DNA of 52,144 bases from an uncultured Flavobacteriaceae bacterium (GTDB taxonomy: Bacteria; Bacteroidota; Bacteroidia; Flavobacteriales; Flavobacteriaceae): NCBI GenBank assembly GCA_913048115.1, contig CAJWVI010000009.1, positions 1 to 52,144 on the forward strand, written 5' to 3'. This document shows, one piece after another, positions 8,204 to 17,704 of the stretch. The notes beneath the pieces are model-generated. The model worked only from the letters and a program-made list of their open reading frames with translations. It ran no database searches and had not been told where the DNA came from. Both the position numbers and the translations under genes were made by a program. Position 1 is the stretch's first letter; each line of letters opens with the position of its first letter.

Positions 8204-9496
8204 TTATTGTTTGATAAACTTCACTGTTTTGTTTGCTGTCTCTGTTTTTAAGACAGCAAAGTATACACCAGTGTCTAAAGCTGCTGTTTCAACAGAGAAG
8301 TTTCTTGCCTGTGGAGTTATATTTTTTACACGTTGTCCAAGGGTATTGTAAATGGCAAATTCAGTAATTTGCTCATCAGATTGGATATGTATAATATGGG
8401 TTGTTGGATTAGGATATAGAGCAACATTAATAGTGTTAAACTCACTAGCTCCTAGAGTATTGCTAGAAACAACTACGCTTCCCAAGGCTACTTCATTTGT
8501 AGGGTTTTCATTTAAACCCTTTATTTGAAATCCATATTGAACAAAAGCATCAGTAGATTCAACATTATCATAGGTTAATGAAAATTCTGTTCCATCTCCA
8601 CCTAAAAGGGCATATTGTTCTTTTAAAACTGAAAAGTCTGCATTAAATACTTTGATAAACGCTGTGGCCTGGTAGGTAGATAAAACCATTGTTGTATTTA
8701 CAGTATCTCCTGAGCTTAATAATGATATTATTGATTCTCCAACAATATTACTAACCATTAATACTGGAATAGTAACAGCTGCGCCATCATCTCCTGGAGC
8801 CATTACAATTGGTGCTCCTTCTACATTATTTACCATAATAACAGCAATTGCACCAGCGTTTTGAGCGTTTAATGATTTTGAGCCAAATTCACATATCCCT
8901 CTTCTAATTACGGCAACTTTTCCTTCTAGAGCCGCTGCGTTAGTAATTGCCTCACAGGCATCGTTTTGGTCAGGGTCTGCATTTTCATCGATCACTAGAA
9001 CTGCATCCTCTGTTAAAGCTGTAGCTGTAAATGCTCCTCCAAAACCACCTGCAACAGCTTGATGACCTCCCGTTAAAGGCCCGTTGTTTACACTAAATAA
9101 GAGCGTTCCCTTTCCATCAAGAGTATTGGAGGTGACAGCTCCTTCAAAAGTAAGTGGGCTTCCAACCAATGAATTATCCTCAACATATGTGTTTGCTTCA
9201 AAAACCTTGTTTCCAACAAATGTTGTTTGATCTACCCAAAATGGATCTGTACCGTTGTCCCAAGTATTGAAATTAGGTTGTAATGTTAGAGTGTTATTTG
9301 AAGTATCAACTACAGTCTTTAAATCTGGTATACCCCAAGCTTGACCAAAAACAAATGCTCCGCCATTTGCACTTGTTTCAAATACATTTGCATATCCAAC
9401 TTGTTCTGCATTTGCGTTTACGGTTACTGTGTTTTGAGCAATACCCATAAAGGTAAAACAACAAATTAAGGCGATTGTGAAATAATTTTTTTTCAT
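8204..9496 (-). CDS. T9SS-exported PA-domain protein
   Basis: This 430-residue secreted protein has a signal peptide to about residue 20. Beta-rich sequence runs from 21-150, and a protease-associated (PA) domain lies at about 165-265, with GKVAVIRRGICEFGSKSLNA and the following GAIAVIMVNN typical of that fold. More beta-rich sequence follows (about 268-350). A T9SS type A sorting domain occupies about 360-430 (LYPNPTTHIIHI at the start, TVKFIKQ at the end). No catalytic protease domain is present, so it is probably a surface protein that binds ligand or substrate through the PA domain. The PA domain seems inserted into a single beta-sandwich domain. It stands alone between a shared terminator and a divergent promoter region. 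Confidence 0.85.
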   Translation of the reverse strand: MKKNYFTIALICCFTFMGIAQNTVTVNANAEQVGYANVFETSANGGAFVFGQAWGIPDLKTVVDTSNNTLTLQPNFNTWDNGTDPFWVDQTTFVGNKVFEANTYVEDNSLVGSPLTFEGAVTSNTLDGKGTLLFSVNNGPLTGGHQAVAGGFGGAFTATALTEDAVLVIDENADPDQNDACEAITNAAALEGKVAVIRRGICEFGSKSLNAQNAGAIAVIMVNNVEGAPIVMAPGDDGAAVTIPVLMVSNIVGESIISLLSSGDTVNTTMVLSTYQATAFIKVFNADFSVLKEQYALLGGDGTEFSLTYDNVESTDAFVQYGFQIKGLNENPTNEVALGSVVVSSNTLGASEFNTINVALYPNPTTHIIHIQSDEQITEFAIYNTLGQRVKNITPQARNFSVETAALDTGVYFAVLKTETANKTVKFIKQ

Positions 9497-9681
9497 GATT
9501 TTAATTTTTAATTAATAAAGAGTAAGATACTGAATTTAGTTTTTAGTTTTCAATTAGCTACAATAATACATATTTGGTAAAAGGAATCCTTTTTTTGAGG
9601 GCTATAGTTAAAAGTTCTTAAAAATTATTTTCGAATTATTAATGGTAGTAAGTTTGTGTATATAATTACGTCATACCTTTT

Positions 9682-10308
9682 ATGAAGACTCAAGACCTAC
9701 AAACAATACAAACAAAAGAGGCATTAATAGTTGCCGCCCTAGATACCGCTATGTCTTATAAAGCATACCGTGAACGGGTGTTAAATCATGTTAAAAGTGA
9801 GACTTCAACAGGGCCAAATCAAACACAAGCACTTGTTAATTATACCAAGCTCAATGACGCAAGAATGAGACGTCTGGATAAAACCACTACAATTTCAGAA
9901 TCTGCACACGCACTTTTTTCTCATTATGAAAAGAAAGTTACTTGGCTAGTGTTAACAGAAAGTTGGTGTGGTGATGCAGCACAATCTTTGCCAATACTTA
10001 ATAAAATTGCTATTATAGCACCCCATCTTAACTTAAAAGTAGCTTTGCGAGATGAGCATATAGATCTAATGAAGCACTTTTTAACCAATACGGCAATGGC
10101 TATTCCAAAGTTAATAGCCGTCGATAATGCCTCAAACATTGTTCTTGGAACATGGGGACCAAGGCCAAGTGTTGCTACACAAATGGTAGCAGACTATAAA
10201 GCAGCTCATGGAACGCTAAGTCCAGAGTTTAAAGAAGATTTACAGCTTTGGTACACCAAAGATAAAGGGCTGTCTATTGTAGCAGATATTGAGGCTTTAC
10301 TCAAGTAA
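9682..10308 (+). CDS. Thioredoxin-like protein with a single active-site cysteine
   Basis: The 208-residue protein matches a thioredoxin-fold family with the motif ESWCGDAAQSLP. Cys96 sits at the nucleophile position, while the resolving position (99) is Ala. A cis-Pro-type segment, AIPKLIAVD, lies at 140-148, as expected for the fold. The N-terminal 80 residues are helical and are not part of ordinary thioredoxins. With one cysteine, classic disulfide exchange by two cysteines is not possible; it may act as a monothiol protein. No signal peptide is visible, so it is probably cytoplasmic. Confidence 0.8.
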   Translation: MKTQDLQTIQTKEALIVAALDTAMSYKAYRERVLNHVKSETSTGPNQTQALVNYTKLNDARMRRLDKTTTISESAHALFSHYEKKVTWLVLTESWCGDAAQSLPILNKIAIIAPHLNLKVALRDEHIDLMKHFLTNTAMAIPKLIAVDNASNIVLGTWGPRPSVATQMVADYKAAHGTLSPEFKEDLQLWYTKDKGLSIVADIEALLK

Positions 10309-10365
10309 AAACAAAGTGATGTTTCCCCCAAATAGATTTGTGTAAACACGGCGTAGATTTACAGA

Positions 10366-11082
10366 CTATTCATTTGTTTGTGTCGTGAAATGTGCGATGA
10401 CCCCTTGAATAGTCACTGCATTATTAACTTCAAAATCACCAATTTTGGTGCGGCGTAATGCCGATAGATGTCCGCCATTGTCTAGTGCTTTTCCAAAATC
10501 ATGAGCCAAGGACCGTATGTAGGTTCCTTTGCTGCAGGCCACCCTAAAGTGTACATCAGGTAGATCAATACCTGTAATTTCAAAGCAAGAAATATGAACT
10601 GGACGCTTTGGGATCTCTACTGTTTCACCAGCCCTGGCATATTCATACAAGCGTTTCCCTTCTTTTTTCAGGGCTGAAAAAATTGGAGGTTGTTGCATAA
10701 TATCACCCTCAAATTGTTGTGTAGCTTTTAGTATGGCCTCTCGTGAAATAGCAGCAATATCAAAGTTTTGGTCTATATCTGTCTCCAGGTCATAACTTGG
10801 TGTGGTAGCGCCTAAAGTAATGGTTCCTGTATATTCTTTGTGTTGGGCCTGGTAGCGCTCTATTTGTTTCGTGAATTTACCTGTACAGAGTATTAACAAG
10901 CCGCTCGCCAAGGGGTCTAGGGTTCCAGCATGACCAACTTTAATTTTTTTGATGTTAAACTCCTTACGTATAAGCCATCTCACCTTGTTTACCACTTGAA
11001 ACGAAGTCCACCCAAGAGGTTTGTCAATTAGCAGTACCTGTCCAGTTTGGTAATCTTCTTTTTGTAGTGTGCTTAAGTCCAT
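10366..11082 (-). CDS. truB: tRNA pseudouridine(55) synthase
   Basis: TruB converts U55 in the T-loop of tRNAs to pseudouridine. The 238-residue length fits the short bacterial form. The motif KVGHAGTLDPLASG carries the catalytic Asp56, and the N-terminal IDKPLGWTSFQVV is standard. The ATG at 11082 lies 8 bases after the stop of uppP. It is the last gene of the leftward ftsX-DUF3098-uppP-truB operon, a gene order I associate with Bacteroidota. Confidence 0.96.
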   Translation of the reverse strand: MDLSTLQKEDYQTGQVLLIDKPLGWTSFQVVNKVRWLIRKEFNIKKIKVGHAGTLDPLASGLLILCTGKFTKQIERYQAQHKEYTGTITLGATTPSYDLETDIDQNFDIAAISREAILKATQQFEGDIMQQPPIFSALKKEGKRLYEYARAGETVEIPKRPVHISCFEITGIDLPDVHFRVACSKGTYIRSLAHDFGKALDNGGHLSALRRTKIGDFEVNNAVTIQGVIAHFTTQTNE

Positions 11083-11090
11083 ATGCTAGT

Positions 11091-11885
11091 TTAGTTGTAT
11101 AGCCCTACTGCAATAGCAATCAAACCAACCACCACGCAGTACATGGCAAAGTAAGAAAGCTTACTTTTTTTAACAAGTTTAATCATCCAAGTGCACGCGA
11201 TGAGCCCGCTTATAAAAGCAGCAATAAAGCCAAGACCTAGTGTCGTAAAATTAGTAGCCTGGGTCGTTAATTCGCCACCTAATAAATCTTTAGCTATTTT
11301 TCCAAAGATTAAGGGAATTACCATTAAAAAAGAGAAACGTGCCGCTTTGCTTTTATCATTACCTAATAACACAGAGGTTGAAATTGTAGCCCCACTTCTA
11401 GAGATTCCAGGTAACATGGCTACCGCCTGCGATAGACCAATAATTAGTGCGCTTTTAAAGGTAACTGGTTTGCCTGTATTTTTTGATCTATCTGCAAGCC
11501 ATAATAGCAGCGCAGTAACCAACAACATAGCACCAACAAATGCAATATTACCGCCAAAAAATGACTCTAGTTCTTCTTCAAAAAACAGTCCTATCATTAC
11601 GGCAGGAAGCATAGAGATTATAATTTTTGACACAAATTGGGTTTGCTCGTTCCAAGAAAATTTAAGCAAGGATGTAATAATCTCAACAATGTCTTTTCTA
11701 AAGACCACGATGGTGCTTAGTGCTGTTGCAAAGTGAAGTATTACTGTAAAGAGTAAACTTTCTTCTGGGATAGAGTTGTCTCCCAAAATGGCTTTTCCAA
11801 GTTCTAGATGCCCGCTTGAAGAAACGGGTAAAAACTCTGTAAATCCTTGAATAACTCCAAGGATAATAGCGTCTAATGCTTCCAT
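11091..11885 (-). CDS. uppP: Undecaprenyl-diphosphate phosphatase (BacA/UppP)
   Basis: This 264-residue integral membrane enzyme removes a phosphate from undecaprenyl diphosphate, recycling the lipid carrier for peptidoglycan and other cell-wall polymers. Both family motifs are visible: QGFTEFLPVSSSGHLELG near residues 13-30 and PGISRSGATIS in the middle. It has about eight hydrophobic segments. The start codon follows the stop of the upstream DUF3098 gene with no gap, which indicates tight co-expression in the cell-envelope operon. Confidence 0.96.
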   Translation of the reverse strand: MEALDAIILGVIQGFTEFLPVSSSGHLELGKAILGDNSIPEESLLFTVILHFATALSTIVVFRKDIVEIITSLLKFSWNEQTQFVSKIIISMLPAVMIGLFFEEELESFFGGNIAFVGAMLLVTALLLWLADRSKNTGKPVTFKSALIIGLSQAVAMLPGISRSGATISTSVLLGNDKSKAARFSFLMVIPLIFGKIAKDLLGGELTTQATNFTTLGLGFIAAFISGLIACTWMIKLVKKSKLSYFAMYCVVVGLIAIAVGLYN

Positions 11886-12143
11886 TTATTTCTTTTTTCG
11901 AGTGTCTAATAAGATTGCGTACACTTCAATACCAAAACCAATTAAGATAAGTGCAGGTGCTAGACGGATGCGTCTCCAGCTATAAATTTCAGGATTAAAA
12001 ATAGCAGGATCATCGCTACCCCCACCAGCCATCAATATAAAACCTAGCGCAATAAAGGCAACTCCAATGGCCATAAAAATGTAATTTTTACGTTCAAAAA
12101 TAAAATGTGGTTTGGCGTTTTCTTTTCGTTTTTTTTCTCCCAT
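11886..12143 (-). CDS. DUF3098 small membrane protein
   Basis: This 85-residue protein has two membrane helices: roughly 18-37, ending in the Gly-rich LMAGGGSDD, and roughly 57-77. The short segment between them contains NPEIYSWRRIRLAP, typical of DUF3098. Its function is unknown. It lies between ftsX and uppP, which suggests an envelope or division role, but that is only context. I chose the ATG at 12143 rather than an upstream TTG at 12155. Confidence 0.88.
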   Translation of the reverse strand: MGEKKRKENAKPHFIFERKNYIFMAIGVAFIALGFILMAGGGSDDPAIFNPEIYSWRRIRLAPALILIGFGIEVYAILLDTRKKK

Positions 12144-12292
12144 AATAGTACCCAAAATTTGGGGTATTTTTTTTAAAGGTTCTTTAATTTCTTGACAAAG
12201 GTATAGAATTAAAATTCTGTGAATATGATTTCATTCCCTAAAGCTACTTAGGCAATATGCTTGCTTTGAGACCAAAACCTTATTGTTTTGCT

Positions 12293-13171
12293 CTAGTAAT
12301 ATAAGTCATCGGTTTGTAAATTTAAAAAGCGTTGTGTTGCAAAATAAGTACTTAGCCATGAGATAAAAACACCCATAAAGAAAACAAATCCAAACAGAGC
12401 TCCTAACATCATCTTATCATTTGCTAGTTGGAGATCTGGAAAACTTTTATCACTATAGTAAATCACTACCACCATACCAGTCATTGCCACAAAAGCACCA
12501 ATAATACCCAAGCGCATACTCCTCAAAATAAAAGGAAGTCTAATAAAACGCTTTGTAGCTCCCACCATTTGCATGGTTTTAATCGTAAACCTTTTTGAAT
12601 ACACCGATAGTCGAATGGAGCTATTAATTAAAAGGATGGCAATCACTAAAAACACAGACGCTAAAACGATAACCCAAAAGCTAATTTTTGCCACATTTTC
12701 TGTAAGTTTTTCTATTAAAGGTTTGTCATAGATGATGTCATCTACAAAATCTTTATTCTTAAGCTCTTTAACGATGGATTCAATTTTCTCTGGACTTACA
12801 AAGGTAGCGCGCAAACGCACATCAATACTGTTTTGTAGTGGATTGTCTCCTAGATACTCCATAAAGTCCTCCCCAATAGTTGCGCTGTGCTGCTGTGCGG
12901 CCTCTTCTTTGGTGACGTAGATAGCTTCTTTTGTAAAATCTGCTAAGGCAAGGCTTTGTTTGAGTTGGGTTATCTCGGTTTCTTTTGCAGTGTCTTTTAA
13001 AAATACAACAAGCGGTATTTGTTCTTTAAAATAGTCACCTACTTTTTGGCTGTTTAACACCAATAAGCCTAGAATACCTAGCAAGAACAGTACTAAAGAG
13101 ATACTCAAAACCACTGAAAAATAAGAGGAAATCAATCTGCGTTTCTGAAATGTTTCGAAAGAGGATGCCAT
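12293..13171 (-). CDS. ftsX: Cell division protein FtsX
   Basis: FtsX is the membrane partner of the FtsE ATPase and activates peptidoglycan hydrolases during septation. The 292-residue sequence has one N-terminal helix (about 17-37). An extracytoplasmic domain of about 120 residues follows, then three C-terminal helices, giving the FtsX permease layout. The segment TIKTMQMVGATKRFIRLPF is the usual cytoplasmic coupling loop. ftsE is not in the window. The gene heads the leftward operon with DUF3098, uppP and truB, and is divergent from leuS. Confidence 0.93.
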   Translation of the reverse strand: MASSFETFQKRRLISSYFSVVLSISLVLFLLGILGLLVLNSQKVGDYFKEQIPLVVFLKDTAKETEITQLKQSLALADFTKEAIYVTKEEAAQQHSATIGEDFMEYLGDNPLQNSIDVRLRATFVSPEKIESIVKELKNKDFVDDIIYDKPLIEKLTENVAKISFWVIVLASVFLVIAILLINSSIRLSVYSKRFTIKTMQMVGATKRFIRLPFILRSMRLGIIGAFVAMTGMVVVIYYSDKSFPDLQLANDKMMLGALFGFVFFMGVFISWLSTYFATQRFLNLQTDDLYY

Positions 13172-13435
13172 AGGGTTGTATAACTAGAATTGCATGTATA
13201 TGTTGTGCCGTAAAAATACAAAATTCATTGAAAAAGCAGGTATCCCTTAGACAGAACTTAGCGTGTATCTCTTTAGGAATCGCCTCAAGCTACATAATTA
13301 GATTAAAAAATTGCCTTGTGCTATATAATCTTTGAAAATGTTAACCCCGTTTCACCCTTATTTAGACAGAAACCTTGTCTTAATTTCAATTTCAAGTTTA
13401 GGGCTTCGTCCCTTTAGCATTTCAGACAATAACTG

Positions 13436-13443
13436 TAAATTTG
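13436..13443 (+). promoter_or_regulatory. Probable -7 element of the leuS promoter
   Basis: TAAATTTG matches TAnnTTTG and ends 22 bases before the leuS ATG. TTTAG at 13413-13417 lies 18 bases upstream and may be a weak -33 box. A short hairpin (AGGG/CCCT around CTTCGT) overlaps that region. Confidence 0.45.
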
Positions 13444-13465
13444 TTTCTTCATAAACGCAGGAACA

Positions 13466-16327
13466 ATGAGCAAGTATCATTTTAATGAGATAGAGACCAA
13501 ATGGCAAAAACATTGGGCAGATCACGGAACCTTTCACGCAACTAATAATAGCCAAAAGCCAAAGTATTATGTGTTAGACATGTTTCCTTATCCATCTGGT
13601 GCAGGCTTGCATGTTGGTCATCCATTAGGATATATTGCTAGTGATGTGTATGCGCGTTACAAGCGCCATAAAGGTTTTAACGTATTACATCCTCAAGGCT
13701 ATGATTCATTTGGCTTGCCTGCAGAGCAGTATGCCATACAAACAGGACAACATCCTGCACAAACCACCAAAGTGAATATTGATGGAGGTACAGACAAACA
13801 AGCAAACCGCATCGCTGGATATAGAAAACAGTTAGATAATATTGGTTTTTCTTTTGATTGGAGCAGAGAAGTGCGAACATCAAACCCAGAGTACTATAAA
13901 TGGACGCAATGGATTTTCACAGAATTATTTAATAGTTGGTATTGTAAACACAGTGACAAAGCGCGAAGTATTTCAGGCTTAGTAAGCCTTTTTGAAAAAG
14001 ACGGGAATGCCAATGTAACTGCTATTTGTGATGATGGGATTGAAATATTTACAAGCAAGGAGTGGCTTGCTTTTTCTTCAAAAATACAACAGCAAATACT
14101 GTTAGGGTATAGATTAACATACCTTGCAGAGACCGAAGTAAATTGGTGCTCAGAATTAGGAACCGTTTTAGCCAATGACGAGATAGTAAATGGGCTAAGT
14201 GAGCGCGGAGGTTATCCTGTTGTGCGTAAAAAAATGAAGCAATGGAGCATGCGCATATCTGCATATGCAGAACGCTTGTTACAAGATTTAGACACTCTAG
14301 ACTGGAGTGAGTCCATCAAGGAAACCCAGCGTAACTGGATTGGAAAATCTGTAGGTGCAACTGTTGTCTTTGATGTGAAGGGCCATGATGCTAAAATTCC
14401 TGTTTTTACAACAAGACCAGATACCATTTTTGGTGTTAGCTTTATGACCTTGGCACCAGAACATGAATTGGTGGCAGACCTTACAAACTCTAAGCAAAAA
14501 GCAGCGGTAGATGCGTATGTAAAATCTACAGCAAAAAGAAGTGAACGTGAGCGAATGGCAGATGTAAAAACAATTAGTGGTGTTTTTACTGGAGCCTATG
14601 CAGAGCATCCTTTTACCAAAGAACCTATCCAGATATGGATTGGAGATTACGTTTTGGCAGGCTACGGGACAGGCGCTGTTATGGCGGTTCCTTGTGGAGA
14701 CCAACGTGATTATGATTTTGCCAAACATTTTGATTTGCCCATTCCAAATGTTTTTGAAGCCGCAGATATTAGTGAAGCAGCCTTTAGCGATAAAGACACT
14801 GCTGTGATTGCAAATAGTGATTTCTTGAATGGATTAAAATATAAAAAAGCAGTAAAACTGGCTATTTATGAGTTAGAAAAAATAGGGGCAGGTGTTGGAA
14901 AAACAAATTATAGATTACGTGACGCGGTATTTTCCAGACAGCGTTATTGGGGAGAACCTTTTCCTGTGTACTATAAAAATGGAATGCCTCAAATGATAGC
15001 TGTAGCGCATTTGCCAATCAAGCTTCCTAACATTGAAAAATACCTTCCTACAGATACAGGTGAGCCGCCTTTAGGGCGTGCAGATGCTTGGGCCTGGGAC
15101 AGTCAAAAATGTGCTGTAGTAGGAAATAAATTAATAGATAATGAGACTGTATTTCCAATAGAGTTGAACACCATGCCCGGATGGGCAGGGAGCAGCTGGT
15201 ATTTCTTTAGGTATATGGAAAAAGAAAACCGAGATACTGTCTTTGCTAGCAAACAAGCGCTAGCCTATTGGCAAAATGTTGATTTATACATTGGAGGAAG
15301 TGAACACGGTACAGGACACTTATTGTACAGCCGTTTCTGGGTTAAATTTTTACATGATATGGGTCATGTTCCAGTAAAAGAACCGTTCCAAAAAATGATC
15401 AACCAAGGAATGATTTTGGGAGAGAGTGCTCTTGCATATAGAGTTGCGGGAGAAAATAAATTTGTTTCTCAAGGTAAAAGAGAAGGCTATACCATACAAG
15501 CTATTCACACAGATGTTTCTTTTGTTAATGCTTCAAACGAGTTGGATATTCAAGCATTTAAAAACTGGCGTGTAGAGTTTGAAAATGCCGAGTTTATACC
15601 AGAAGATGACGGTACTTTTAAAGTAGGTCGGGAGGTCGAAAAAATGTCCAAATCCAAATACAATGTGGTAAATCCAGATGATATTTGTAGCCAATATGGC
15701 GCAGATACCTTGCGTATGTATGAAATGTTTTTAGGGCCACTTGAGCAAGCAAAACCTTGGAGCACCGCAGGTATTTCTGGGGTACATAGTTTCTTGAAAA
15801 AACTTTGGCGTTTGTTTCACACTGGAGCAGATGAGCTTTTTACTGTTTCACAAACTCCAGGAAGTAAAGATGCCTTAAAGGTGTTGCATAAAACCATTAA
15901 AAAGGTGGAAGAGGATATCGAGAACTTTAGCTTCAACACCTCTGTTTCTACCTTTATGATAGCAGTAAATGAATTAACTGCTCAAAAGTGTAATAACAAA
16001 GACATACTTGAATCTTTAACTGTTTTAATTTCACCATATGCGCCTCACATCGCAGAGGAGCTATGGAGTAAGCTAGGGCACGACACTAGTATTTGTGAGG
16101 CTGCTTTTCCAGCCTTTGACGCCAGCCATTTGGTGGAGACCAGTAAAGAGTATCCTATTTCTTTTAATGGCAAGATGCGTTTTAAAATGGAGTTACCTCT
16201 TGATATGAGTAAAGAAGATATTGAGGGGGCTGTTATGGCAAATGAAAAAACCATTCAACAACTAGAGGGTCGCACTCCTAAGAAAGTAATTGTAGTGCCT
16301 GGAAAGATTATTAATATTGTAGGATAA
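13466..16327 (+). CDS. leuS: Leucyl-tRNA synthetase
   Basis: This class I synthetase charges tRNA-Leu. At 953 residues it is longer than the roughly 860 of E. coli. The ATP-binding signatures are intact: HVGH at 49-52 and KMSKS at 726-730. The extra length comes largely from an insertion of about 50 residues around 155-215, before VNWC, and another stretch before KMSKS (about 650-715). I recall such insertions from other Bacteroidota LeuRS. The editing domain between them (TTRPDTIFGVSFM) appears complete. The start ATG at 13466 sits just downstream of a -7-like element. Confidence 0.97.
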   Translation: MSKYHFNEIETKWQKHWADHGTFHATNNSQKPKYYVLDMFPYPSGAGLHVGHPLGYIASDVYARYKRHKGFNVLHPQGYDSFGLPAEQYAIQTGQHPAQTTKVNIDGGTDKQANRIAGYRKQLDNIGFSFDWSREVRTSNPEYYKWTQWIFTELFNSWYCKHSDKARSISGLVSLFEKDGNANVTAICDDGIEIFTSKEWLAFSSKIQQQILLGYRLTYLAETEVNWCSELGTVLANDEIVNGLSERGGYPVVRKKMKQWSMRISAYAERLLQDLDTLDWSESIKETQRNWIGKSVGATVVFDVKGHDAKIPVFTTRPDTIFGVSFMTLAPEHELVADLTNSKQKAAVDAYVKSTAKRSERERMADVKTISGVFTGAYAEHPFTKEPIQIWIGDYVLAGYGTGAVMAVPCGDQRDYDFAKHFDLPIPNVFEAADISEAAFSDKDTAVIANSDFLNGLKYKKAVKLAIYELEKIGAGVGKTNYRLRDAVFSRQRYWGEPFPVYYKNGMPQMIAVAHLPIKLPNIEKYLPTDTGEPPLGRADAWAWDSQKCAVVGNKLIDNETVFPIELNTMPGWAGSSWYFFRYMEKENRDTVFASKQALAYWQNVDLYIGGSEHGTGHLLYSRFWVKFLHDMGHVPVKEPFQKMINQGMILGESALAYRVAGENKFVSQGKREGYTIQAIHTDVSFVNASNELDIQAFKNWRVEFENAEFIPEDDGTFKVGREVEKMSKSKYNVVNPDDICSQYGADTLRMYEMFLGPLEQAKPWSTAGISGVHSFLKKLWRLFHTGADELFTVSQTPGSKDALKVLHKTIKKVEEDIENFSFNTSVSTFMIAVNELTAQKCNNKDILESLTVLISPYAPHIAEELWSKLGHDTSICEAAFPAFDASHLVETSKEYPISFNGKMRFKMELPLDMSKEDIEGAVMANEKTIQQLEGRTPKKVIVVPGKIINIVG

Positions 16328-16785
16328 TTAACTCCCCCTATATAAACACATAGCCCTTGCAGAAATATACCGCTGTTTTGAGTATATAAAAGCCTACAAG
16401 GCTATTGGGTCTGCCTGTCTAAATAAAAAAAACAAGATACATTACTATTCTAGTCCCAAGTATTGCTTCGTATTCAAGAATTTACACTACTAAAAACTGC
16501 TTTTTGATTTACAATGACAATGATTTAAATTATATTTTATACTTATGTAATTAAGGGAAACCTATAACGACACATAAATAAATTATTTTTTATTTGCTGC
16601 ATTAAAGATCTGTGTATAAGGGTTTGTCAAGAAAACCCAAAACCAACCAAAGGCCATAACCTGATCGTAGACTTCATAATTAACATAAACCAACCATGAT
16701 GGAAGCATAATGTTTTGGTAACATCAACTTTCTAATATCGATGCATCTTTGTTCGTATATTGTTGATGTAATTTAAAAACAACCT
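16328..16785. other. Intergenic region without a recognisable gene
   Basis: These 458 bases between leuS and the TPR gene hold no convincing open frame. A weak hairpin (GGGTTT at 16620-16625 with AAACCC at 16633-16638) and a -7-like CATCTTTG at 16744-16751 before the TPR gene are the only features seen. No obvious terminator follows leuS. Confidence 0.5.
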
Positions 16786-17493
16786 ATGAAAAAAGTATTA
16801 ACAATCATTTTTATTTTATTAATTACACTAGCCGTTAATTCACAGAATACTGCCGAAGTTTATTTTAACAGAGGTATTGTAAAACATAATTCAAAAGACT
16901 ATAATGGAGCAATAATCGACTTCACTAAAGCTATAGAGATCAACCCTAATAATTCTTATGCTCATTATAATAGAGGTTTTTCAAAAAGTAATTTAAAAGA
17001 CTATCATGGAGCAATACTCGACTACACTAAGGCTATAGGATTTAATCCTAAGTACGCTGAAGCTTACTATAATAGAGGTAATTTAAAATATAATTTAAAA
17101 GACGACTACGGAGCAATAGCTGATTACACTAAAGCTATTGAAATTAACCCTAATTACGCTGAAGCTCATTTCAATTGCGGGGTTTTAAAAAACAATCTAA
17201 AAGACTATCATGGAGCAATCGCTGACTATACAAAAGCCATAGGGGTTAGCCCTAATTATGCGTATGCTTATTTTAACTGTGGCATTTCAAAATATAATTT
17301 AAAAGACTATTACGGAGCAATCGCTGATTACACGAAAGCTATAGAGATTAACTCTAAGTACGCTGAAGCTTATTATAATAGAGGTGTTTCAAAATATGCT
17401 CTTGGAGACGAGAATGGTGCTTGTCAAGATGGTCATAAAGCAAAAGAATTAGGATATGGCACTTCTAATTTTACGAACCTTGAGTGTCATTAA
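16786..17493 (+). CDS. Secreted tetratricopeptide-repeat protein (six TPRs)
   Basis: The 235-residue product has a signal peptide (cleaved near VNSQ, residues 17-20). Six consecutive 34-residue TPR units fill the rest of the protein. The core reads YNRGxxKxNLKDYxGAIxDYTKAI. The repeats would form a superhelix that binds other proteins in the periplasm. At DNA level the units are tandem 102-bp repeats and remain similar to each other. Units 1, 3 and 5 share AIEIN while units 2 and 4 share AIG with DYHGA, so pairs of TPRs seem to have been duplicated together. No partner can be named from the context. Confidence 0.88.
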   Translation: MKKVLTIIFILLITLAVNSQNTAEVYFNRGIVKHNSKDYNGAIIDFTKAIEINPNNSYAHYNRGFSKSNLKDYHGAILDYTKAIGFNPKYAEAYYNRGNLKYNLKDDYGAIADYTKAIEINPNYAEAHFNCGVLKNNLKDYHGAIADYTKAIGVSPNYAYAYFNCGISKYNLKDYYGAIADYTKAIEINSKYAEAYYNRGVSKYALGDENGACQDGHKAKELGYGTSNFTNLECH

Positions 17494-17704
17494 ATATATC
17501 CAAAGTCACGGATTTGTTGATAGGTGTTTTTTTTGTTTTAACGTTATTTAAAATTGATTCCAATCGTTTTGTATCTTCGAGCTATAAGGAAGGGTGTTTA
17601 AGTTTAAAAAACACTTACTTGCCTGTTGTAAATCCTTTACAAAAATCCTGTAAGATATAGCACGCTTTTTGTTACACTTAAATTAAATAAAACTAGAGGC
17701 TGTT

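Noticed and set aside
11191-11736. Plus-strand 181-codon frame inside uppP
   Set aside because: It is antisense to a well-supported membrane enzyme and has no recognisable motif.
13172-13465. Possible T-box or attenuator leader before leuS
   Set aside because: A small AGGG/CCCT hairpin is present, but I see no specifier loop, T-box sequence or terminator structure.
16786-17493. 102-bp spaced repeats as a possible CRISPR-like array
   Set aside because: The repeats lie in frame and encode TPR units; there are no short conserved repeats with unique spacers.
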